A stretch of 64,000 nucleotides of DNA from Sipunculus nudus. Taxonomy: Eukaryota > Annelida > Sipuncula > Golfingiida > Sipunculidae. Under the pieces are notes generated by a model, which had not been told where the DNA came from, ran no database searches, and saw only the letters and a program-made list of their open reading frames with translations. The stretch covers positions 78,093,676 through 78,157,675 of the forward strand of contig CM049316.1 in NCBI GenBank assembly GCA_026874595.1, read 5' to 3'. The translations under genes and the position numbers were made by a program. Shown piece after piece: positions 55,988 to 64,000 of the stretch (position 1 is its first letter; the number at the start of each line of letters is the position of its first letter).

Positions 55988-58900
55988 CTGAAACATAAAA
56001 AAATATTTCATAGGTAAAATCTCCACAGAAAATATTAGTAAAATGAAAAAGTTGCCTTGCAATTTTTTTTAATCTATCCAGTGAGTGAATTTTCATTTAT
56101 CGTTTTATTGTAAATTTTTAATAAATTTTTCTTTAATATCAGGGGCAACACAGGGGTGGTTGTGGTGGTCCAAATTGTGCGCTGTGCCTGAGAAACCAAT
56201 TTTCCCCAAACATATTTCCTTTCATTTATTCATCTAGCCAATAATTTATTCATAACAAGTTGCATAAATATGATGGCAAGACATTAAAATATTTTTTTTT
56301 CAGTAATAAATATGAACAAGGGCACCACAAAGCGGAGCATCCCCTCACACAGGCATAATGAGAATGGGTGTATTACACAGTGTGAAAATGAGGAGGGCTA
56401 CTCTATGGCCTTGACCTTTGTCCCTGTGACCTAAACCTCAAAAGGATTTTTTATCCATGGGTGGGTGAGCCATATGAGCAAAAAGAAAGGTGTTGGTCAA
56501 ACAGTTTGGCCTAAAATGGGTCCACAAGCTTCTTCAAGAAGTTGGTCCTGTGACCTTGACCCCATCATCTCAAAATCAATAGGGTTCTTCATCCATGGAT
56601 GGGTGAGCCATATGTGAAAGAAGAAAGTTTGGCTTAAATTGATCAACAAGCCAATCCCAGACTGACAGATGGACAGACAGAATGATGGATGCATGAACAG
56701 AGGTGTTACTATATCCCCTCCTGCAACTTCGTTAAGCCATTTGCAGGATCTTCATGATTACTTTAACTTAAATTGCAGAGTGTACAACTTGTCAATTATG
56801 AACTCATCATTTCACTTACTTTTAATTTTAATCCAGGTGCCAGGGCCCTAAGTTTGGTCACCAATTCAATCTCTTTACAGACTGGTTCCAGGTAGTCCTC
56901 ACCAAACAGATCAAATATTGAATCCAAGGTCTCAGCGATCACCCAGACAGCGTTCTCTTTACAACAGACCTCTAACAAAAATAATCCCAGGTCCTGGAAA
57001 ATAAAGTGCATCCTTAACCCTTTACTGTTCATATTTCAGACAAATTCTTACAATTTATTTTTACATTATACAGGTAATGCCTTGCTCAGCTGTTGTAGCT
57101 TTACACAACATTCAGTAGTTTCTACAAAGAGGGTTTGCTTTAGGTTAACGGAAAATGAAAATAAATATTCAATTGGCTTGCCTTAGAGAATCTATCCACA
57201 TAAGAGAGTTCTAAGTGCCATTCTCAAGTGAGCTTTAGTGGCCCTCTGAACAGTCAAGGTTTAAAAAAAAGTCTCTGTGTATAAATTTGAAATGTTCAAA
57301 GAGAGGACTGCCAGCCACATGAGACTGCCTAGTGAATGACAAAAATGTAACCAGAGATATTTTATGGTCCTGTTGTGGACAAAAATACCAAGCATGAAGC
57401 AAAAATGTAGAAATAACTCAAAACCTTGTTTAACATGAAATTTCAGAAAGACCTAAGGGTAACTTCAGCTGCAACAAAGAAATATAAATTTGTCTGTTTG
57501 TATACTCCCAACACAACTATTATACACTGTGGTCATTCTGGACCTCCTCCGCTTTAACCGCTGTTTTTAGCAAGTTTTTTTTTTAGTTCCAACACTAAGG
57601 GTGACACAGGGCCAATAATCAGACCAACAAGACAGGGTCGCTTTTTAAAACTTTGGAGTTGGGAGTCACAATGCCATACCATGCTCTTATAAGTCTTATT
57701 ACATTTTTTTCCCTGTGCCAGCCCTGGTGGTGAAACCTAGGAATCTTGCTGCACACTGCAGCGGTTACAGCAAAGGAGATGTAGAAAGACTACAGTGTAT
57801 AACCACTGCATGAGGAGTGTTGTCTGTGTTCCCCTGATGAGTTCAATATGAGCAGAAAAAGAATGTTAAAATAAATAAATTTTTGGACAGGATTACCATG
57901 AGAAGAGCGTATATTGCATGTGGATCAACTCTACCTCCATCATATTTTATTCAGTATTTTATTCAGTATCTGGGTTAGAAGTTCGAAGATATAGAGGCAT
58001 TTGTCAATTGTTTTCTCACTCCCTTTGAACTGGCATGAATGATATGCCCAAATGAGGAAACTTGATGTCTTATATAAAAGCCATATGGTTATCATAGCTT
58101 CATCAAATTTCATATTTTCTTTTAAAGGGGCCCAATCACCTATAAAGCATGTTGAATTAACATGAAAAATAGCTTCTTCGCTTTAAAATAAATTTGTATC
58201 TGCCTAAATATTGCCCTGAAACCATTTGCATACACCTGTAAACAAGTGTTAAAAACAGTGGACCAGGAGCGATCACAGGTCTCAACATGAACACAGCACA
58301 TGCTGCCCCCAGCCCACAACACTTGTCAATCAGGAGATTCCCTGACTGACATGATTATTGCATGAATATATTACATGTTCCTGCTGGCTGAAACATTGCA
58401 TGTTGTGGCTCACAATCGGACCTCTGGTCACACAGCCTTGTTATGGTAAACAGAAATATTTGGACTGTGTTTACCAACACACAGAGCCATAACAAAGTGT
58501 TAGACAACCCAGACTGTGTGCTGGGATGATTTTGCTGGGCAACTGTCGTATAAAGTAAAACTGAATTGATAGTGTGAAAGAATAGGCATAATGTTGTTCC
58601 TGATTATGCCCCTTTATATAAGAAGTAACAAAAATTCATTCAAACCTGCATTTATTACCAAACAGCAGAAAAAAAAGGTAACATGGCATAATAAATGAAA
58701 TGCTATACTCCACTTGTTTACTCCTTAGCAATGTCACAGTCGAAGGGCATGTCTAGAATAAAACCCAAATGATTATCTTATCAGGACTTTGTTCCAAGGA
58801 TTTGACAGTTATTACCTTGACTGCCTGGTTTCTGGGCTGTGACTTGGACAACATACAGCCGATGGTAGCAGCGATTCTGACGGCATTAGCTCTGACCTGG

Positions 58901-61900
58901 GGTAGAGGATGCTGAAGCCCCATCTGTACCAGGAACTGAAGATCTGGAGCTGTCACTTCCTGGAACTATAAACATCTATCTTTATCACTCTTTGGACATA
59001 TATGTATCATTTCTTGGAAATATTTCAATGAGACAGTCTACCTAGGTCATATGATGCACTTATCATGGAATACACTTGAGTTTAATCTTAAACACTTCAC
59101 CAATGGAGCAGGATTCAGCAGCTAAGTGTGTCGGAATGTAATATAACCTGGATGTAAAGTTGTAGCCTATAACTTGGTCATGGGACCACTAGAACATACA
59201 TATATACATATACACCTTTATAGCTGTAGCATGTGATTAGTTATCCTATGAGCTTAAAGCTTTTTTTTTACTTTTTGTAGGTAATTTTATTCATATCTCA
59301 TTAAATGAGAACTTTGAAGGAAAATTCCCTCTGTGAGGAAACAGATTGTTGTGACTACCTTTGGTGATTGTAGTTCTGCCAGTTTGTGGATGACGGCTCT
59401 CATGGCACTCGTTGTTGCTTCTAACAACTCAGGATGTTCCTGACCTGTTAAATTAAATTATAAAAGCAAAACTACTGCCTGTAGAAAGTGCCCTCTAGTG
59501 GATCAGGAGAAAAATCACATAACAAAATAATTCACTAATCAACCAAGCATGACAGTTCATTTCAGAAATGAACCAATCATACTACAGTACTTCATTAATG
59601 AACCAATCAGATGACAGGTAACTTCATAAATGATCTAATCACATGAAATTTACTTAAGTAATGAACCAATCATATTACAGTATACTTCAGTAATGAACTA
59701 ATCATATGACAGTTTACTCCAGTAACCAGCCCAGCAGAACTGCTGCGTTTATATCATGATATTTGATAAATACAATATTTTATTATTGTACCGAATTAAA
59801 TGTGTACTCTTTGTATGCGTATTAATAAATTTAAATAGGGCTGGGTATCGCCTGCAAATTTCGTATTGCAACAAATTGCGATATGTAGTAACATATTGTG
59901 ATATGCATTGTGATATTTCATTGCATTAAATTGCTAGGAAAGGAGTGTTGTTTTCCTATACTGTTTGATATATTTTTATATATAAAATATTATTATTATT
60001 ATTATTATTATTATTATCATTATCATCATTAATAAATCTTTATCGTGTCAAATATGATACAATAAATGTGCATCCAGATAAGTATATTTTAAACACAAAC
60101 AGCCAATATTACTTACTGATGTAATTAGTACATCGTTATGTAATATATAATTGGTAAGATTTTGTTGACAATTCAAATTTTCCTTTAAGCCTTATATATG
60201 CAAATAACTCTGCAATTATAGAATTCTGGACGATAATTTAGCACAGATAGGTACAGGTGGTGTGTACAATCACAGCCGTGTACCATATCGCAAGGCTAAA
60301 GTTCTTTAACAGCAGTACTTTTAAATTGAGATGTGCAGTTACCATAAGATGTGAAGAGAGACTATTAATGAAAAACAAGGGACCTATGGGTCACGACGCT
60401 CAGCTGTTATATATGATAAAAAAATATTATTTAGAAATGAGGCACATGCTGGTTTTGTGTGGTAATAAATATAAGCTGTATTATGAGTTGTTGTTGTTTA
60501 GCTTATGTATGATTTTGATAGTACCTTTGGAGACAGGGAAGAGGATTGATTTCATTTATTTTATTAACAAATGGAGTACTATTGTCACACAGATTTTGAC
60601 TTGGCCATATAACTTATAAGAAGAACATATAATATAAGAGTTTAACTATTTATTAAAAAAAATACAAATATTGTCCCAAATATAATTTTTATTAAAAATA
60701 ATAAGAGAATCATATGATTTTTTAAAATGAAATATAACTGATATGATTATTAAAATAATATTAAAGAATATATTCATGAATGCATTCATGAATACATTTT
60801 GAAAGTATTTGCACAAGTATTCATATATTTTCATTTTTACCTGAATTCCCATTCTTTATGCAAGAAATTTTATAATGGAGTACAAAATCATATTCGTATT
60901 TAAATACAATTACAAAGTATTTGCACCATGTCTGGAATTTATTCAGTTTTCACCAAACAATGATGTTGAGAATCCAGAATATACAAAATTCACAAATTTA
61001 AATAATGATCATAAGTACCTGGTTTTATGGCTTTTATTTATATTAAAAAATAACTGTAAAAAATTCATTTTGGACTAATTTCACATCAATGTACACACTA
61101 GACACAGCAGGAATCTAGATTAATATTATCAACTGCATCTTTGTCTAATTTCCTTCATATGATCCCTAATGATTAGTAATGAATAATATGATTTACTTCT
61201 TTATCATTAAAATTGAACTGAAAAATGCAATAGGTGACTGCATGGTGTTATTTGGAATATGTGACATTCTACCCATCGATACAAGATTCTTATATCATCA
61301 GTAACTGCAAGTTAATTTCCTGTTATTATAAACTAACAAATTCCTTTTCTATTTTTCTTTAATTTGTTATTAAAAACCAATAAAAATTTATTAATTTATT
61401 GTTTTTTGTTATGTTCTCGGTTAAAACTACTAGATGAGTTGGGTTGGACACCTGGATCAACTGTGGCTTGCCATAAGCTGCCTGGATTCCATGTATGCCT
61501 TGCCTCAAGCGTGCATAATTTGATGAAAGGTCAACAAGGTCAACATACAGGTGACTCAAGAGGGGCTGGAGAGAGCCAAAGTCTGACAGGGTCTCATAAA
61601 AAACATTAATAAAAGCTACAATATTTGGCCAATTTCTTTCAGCTTTCTAAACTAAAAAGCTTAAATCCTTATGTGTGCATGATATGAAAATTATATCAAC
61701 AGTGCTTACGGGAAACAAACGTGCCATGGTCACAGTTGGGCAAAATTTAAGGTACTAATTTTATATTTATACTAAATAAAATTTGAAAAATTCAGAACTA
61801 ATTTTGGGTATTCAATTGAATCTTGATTAAATAATGTTACATCCCAGACAAAAAAATCTCTAGCTTCAGCAATGCTCTTGTTAAGGGAGTAAATATATTT

Positions 61901-63553
61901 CTTGATTTTTTACAAAGTGCATTATGTTTGGGCCCATAACTTAAAACAATTACACAATACTGACATCATTCTGGCATGTGCATAGAGAATGAAAAATATG
62001 TATATTATTTATGATTAAAGTCAGATCAGTGGTTTTGATATTAGGCAGTCTTGAAGTGTAACAATGGGTTTTTAATGGAAAAATGAAGTTTTTCATTAAT
62101 ATCTCGAATGTCCTAGTGACCAAATTCTTGGCATGGTAGGGCATTTTGGAGACATCTAACTGTATGCCGAATTTAAGGAACTTAGAGCTGAAGCTGGGGA
62201 GCTGAGCTCTTGCAAACTGCATAACACTAGCTTGATGTAAACAATATGTTACATGGTGCTTGAAAACTTGATTAAAATCTACAGTTTTTGATCAACTGGT
62301 TTCAAATTTTTGGTGTTAACAGTTGAAATGCTAACAAAAACATGCTGTGAATATTAAATCCACAGTACTTACAGGAAAAAAATGTGCCATGGTCAAAGTT
62401 GGGCAAAATTTAAGGTACCAATTTTTTATTTTTATTAATATTTTAAAAAAATTTAAAAGATTTTCATCTAATTTTGGGTATACAATTTAATTTTGATTAA
62501 TTAAAGTTATATTACTGGAAAAAAGGTCCATAGCATTAACATTTTTTGTGTTAAGTGATCAAATATCTTTTCTGATTTTTAAAAAAAATGCAATATGTTT
62601 GGGCCCATAACTTTTTTAAATTAAATAATACAGACATAATTTCTGGCATGTACATAGGAACTATATAGAGGAATATTTATGGTAAATATGAGGTAAAACA
62701 GATTAGTGGTTTTGATATTAGGCAGTCCTGAAGTGTGAAAATAGGTTTTTAATAAAAAATTGAGGTTTTTCCTTAATTTCTCAAAGGAACGAAGTTGCAA
62801 ACACCCAGTTTTCGGCTTGGTAGGAGATCTTGGGGACATCTAACATTATGCCGAATTTTGGATTCCTAGGTCTTACGGTTTCAAAACGTGCCACATCTAC
62901 GGACGGACGGACGGACAGACGGACGGACGACGGACAATGGACCACGACTATAGCTCAGATGACTTATAGTCAGCTGAGCTAATAATTATTATGACCGTGT
63001 TCAAGTAAGCAGGTCTATGGTATATCCCGCCTACTTGAACATTTCCTATTAAATGTATTAAGACACGGAGGGGGCTTTAATTTTAAGCCTCTTATTAATG
63101 GACACCTATTTAGATGTCTAAATCTGCAATAGAAACTTTATTCTACTTAAAAATCAGTTTTAGCAAAGTTTAACGAAATACTGAAAAATATTGATATTTG
63201 AAAACTGTATCGTGATATGCAATATCCAAATCACTGTATCGTGATATTCAAACATATCGATAATATTACACAGCCCCATTCATAAATCTTTTTTTTTATT
63301 TATAATAAAAAAAAATGGCATATTTATATTCGAGGACTGAAAAATTTCTTGCAAAAAGGAAACCTTTTACTTTATTAACTTGAGCCCCGCCCCCTCCCCA
63401 TGACAAAAACTGTTACCTGAAGCTGAGCCAGCCATGGAGGCCAGCCTGTCCCACAGTGTATGTAGCCCCTGGCAGCCTCCGAGAGCCTCCAGACTTATAG
63501 TATTGACCAGATTGTTTATACACAACAAGGCGTGACTCTGTACTCCTGTCAAA
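55889..63553 (-). CDS. HEATR3: HEATR3-like gene, partial: last five exons
   Basis: In transcript order: 63553-63417, 59444-59359, 58959-58816, 56993-56820 and 55987-55889. They join in one frame, 212 residues plus TGA, with GT-AG at every junction. The protein is alpha-helical repeat in style: GVQSHALLCINNLVNT, ELLEATTSAMRAVIHKL, PQVRANAVRIAATIG, WVIAETLDSIFDLFGED, NLSRFIKY. The order and the C-terminal motifs (ETLDSIFDLF, then K.RALAPGLKLK, then NLSRFIKYK) match my recollection of the C-terminal third of HEATR3 (human ~680 residues). HEATR3, the Syo1 homologue, binds ribosomal proteins uL18 and uL5 and aids 5S RNP import. The N-terminal part lies past the right edge. A different ARM/HEAT protein is the main alternative; a profile search would decide. 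Confidence 0.78.
55988..56819 (-). other. HEATR3-like last intron
   Basis: It consists mainly of the dispersed repeat at 56310-56735, with AT-rich flanks. No other feature seen. Confidence 0.7.
56310..56735. mobile_element. Dispersed repeat of the CAAGGGCACCACAAAG type
   Basis: It begins ACAAGGGCACCACAAAGCGG, contains two related segments (TGACCTT..CC... then TCCATGG(A/G)TGGGTGAGCCATAT), and ends GACAGATGGACAGACAGAAT ... TACTATATCCCCTCCTGCAA. This format is familiar from molluscan genomes. Internal TGACCTTTGTCC and TGTGACCTTGACCC resemble nuclear-receptor half-sites, but they are part of the repeat. Confidence 0.65.
56820..56993 (-). CDS. HEATR3: HEATR3-like exon, 58 codons
   Basis: The acceptor TTTTCCAG adjoins 56993 and the donor GTAAGT adjoins 56820. 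It encodes DLGLFLLEVCCKENAVWVIA, ETLDSIFDLFGEDYLEPVCK, EIELVTKLRALAPGLKLK. The helix pair WVIAETLDSIFDLFGED is the most diagnostic HEATR3-like stretch in the window. Phase 0 at both ends. Confidence 0.82.
56994..58815 (-). other. HEATR3-like intron, 1.8 kb
   Basis: AT-rich sequence with no exon-like frame, RNA gene or repeat that I recognise. The minus-strand frame at 58140-58322 has no support. Confidence 0.6.
58816..58959 (-). CDS. HEATR3: HEATR3-like exon, 48 codons
   Basis: The acceptor AGTTCCAG adjoins 58959 and the donor GTAATA adjoins 58816. It encodes EVTAPDLQFLVQMGLQHPLP, QVRANAVRIAATIGCMLSKS, QPRNQAVK. VRANAVRIAATIG is a typical HEAT second helix. Phase 0 at both ends. Confidence 0.82.
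59359..59444 (-). CDS. HEATR3: HEATR3-like exon, 86 bp
   Basis: The acceptor TTTAACAG adjoins 59444 and the donor GTAGTC adjoins 59359. It completes Gly (G plus GT), then encodes QEHPELLEATTSAMRAVIHK and LAELQSPK. It joins its neighbours in frame. Confidence 0.82.
59488..59501 (-). promoter_or_regulatory. CTCF-like motif, reverse
   Basis: The minus strand reads CCACTAGAGGGCAC, which fits CCASYAGRKGGCRS at all 14 positions. It points toward the forward motif at 53400. Confidence 0.35.
59536..59735. repeat. 31-32-bp minisatellite with CCAAT boxes, about six copies
   Basis: The unit AATGAACCAATCATATTACA followed by GTATACTTCAGT recurs at 59568, 59598, 59630, 59661 and 59693, with ACCAATCA intact in three copies. 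Confidence 0.88.
59986..60020. repeat. (ATT)n microsatellite
   Basis: About ten TTA/ATT triplets, followed by ATCATTATCATC. Confidence 0.92.
60374..62982 (-). mobile_element. Unclassified dispersed element, 2.6-kb copy B (inverted)
   Basis: It is the reverse complement of 47061-49672 end to end, from AAACAAGGGACCTATGGGTC to CTTATAGTCAGCTGAGCTAA, with few-percent divergence by eye. The GGACGGACGGACGGAC microsatellite (62898-62930) is the inverse of GTCCGTCC. It interrupts the hAT-like repeat, so it is the younger insertion. Frames such as 60257-60619 are repeat-derived and not host genes. Confidence 0.87.
63417..63553 (-). CDS. HEATR3: HEATR3-like exon, first visible in the window
   Basis: The acceptor CTGTTCAG adjoins 63553 and the donor GTAACA adjoins 63417. 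The first base ends a split codon; the exon then encodes LTGVQSHALLCINNLVNTIS, LEALGGCQGLHTLWDRLASM, AGSAS plus one base of Gly. SHALLCINNLVNT is a HEAT/ARM-type helix. The preceding exon is not visible up to 64000. Confidence 0.8.
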
Positions 63554-64000
63554 CTGAACAGACAAAACATTATAAAACTATGACTACTTATAAAATAACA
63601 AAAATAACAGAATGATGGCATCACTGTACTAACAGAGAGAAAGTAAGAAAACAGAAAACTATAAAATGACAACAACTAATAGCAATATGACTGTACAATA
63701 AAGTTACACCAAATAACAAGTAAGAACGTGTAATTTATCTCATTATGTTGATACTTTTACACTTTGTACCCATGATATACCAGTCTGAATCTTGTCCATT
63801 TTATATTTGAACAATGTCATTTTAATGCTGAGTAAAATTGAGCACCATAGTTAATCAGGTTCTGATGTGGGTGATTGTAGTTGAGAGGAGACAGATACAA
63901 AATGTCTATGCTTGGAGCTGGGTGATGGTTGGAGCTGATATCACAAAAATATGAAACTTTTCAGTGATCTGATTGTTAACAATATAATAATTAAAACCAC
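63554..64000 (-). other. HEATR3-like intron, continues past the window
   Basis: AT-rich sequence. No exon or repeat was recognised. Confidence 0.6.

Larger units (their letters stand above)
59837..63275. mobile_element. hAT-like MITE split by the inverted 2.6-kb element
   Basis: The left end GGGCTGGGTATCGCC (59838) and the right end CGATAATATTACACAGCCCC (to 63275) are imperfect inverted repeats of the GGGCTGGGTATCG kind common on hAT MITEs. Both halves are rich in GTGATATGCA/CGTGATAT. The 60374-62982 element sits between them. An inverted pair GTTCAAGTAAGC/CTACTTGAAC (63000-63040) lies in the right half. Target duplications are unclear. Confidence 0.55.
59445..63416 (-). other. HEATR3-like intron, 4.0 kb, mostly repeats
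   Basis: From left to right: a CTCF-like motif (59488-59501), a CCAAT-containing minisatellite (59536-59735), the left half of a hAT-like element, the inverted 2.6-kb element, and the right half of the hAT-like element. No coding exon is visible inside. Confidence 0.75.

Overview
This is animal nuclear DNA, probably from a lophotrochozoan and most likely a mollusc. It is AT-rich, with small exons, long introns and GT-AG junctions. It carries tRNA-derived SINEs and the GTCCGTC-tailed and CACCACAAAG-type dispersed repeats that are common in molluscan genomes. The mollusc placement is inference; no species call is made.

Layout: 1-12945 is a satellite array of 45/46-bp monomers with a higher-order structure, and it runs off the left edge. 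12946-30686 holds no exon I can recognise. It contains a (TA)n-flanked palindromic-arm transposon (16397-18413), a short relative of it (29697-30014), several small minisatellites and homopolymer G tracts. 30687-50625 (+) carries nine exons of a septin-7 orthologue, covering 339 residues from just before the G3 motif to the stop. The first ~100 residues, including the G1 P-loop, are not visible. The missing exons therefore probably lie left of base 1, which would place the satellite inside a septin intron. 55889-63553 (-) carries the last five exons of a HEATR3-like gene, convergent with the septin. Its upstream exons lie beyond the right edge.

The two genes are not known to work together. 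Septin-7 is a GTP-binding cytoskeletal protein that forms hetero-oligomeric filaments. HEATR3 (Syo1 family) is a HEAT-repeat chaperone and import adaptor for the 5S RNP proteins.

The most unusual signals are in the septin gene. Two different exon/intron junctions have been tandemly amplified: one into a ~27-copy 37-bp minisatellite in which most units keep a 5' splice-site sequence, the other into three 110-bp copies. Other notable items are a 97-bp inverted repeat with a 33-nt loop inside a solo-LTR-like element, a 2.6-kb repeat present as two inverted copies flanking the gene 3' ends, a third 5.0-kb copy containing a nested element made of 280-bp dimeric repeats, and a septin 3'-UTR minisatellite containing two perfect RFX X-box palindromes.
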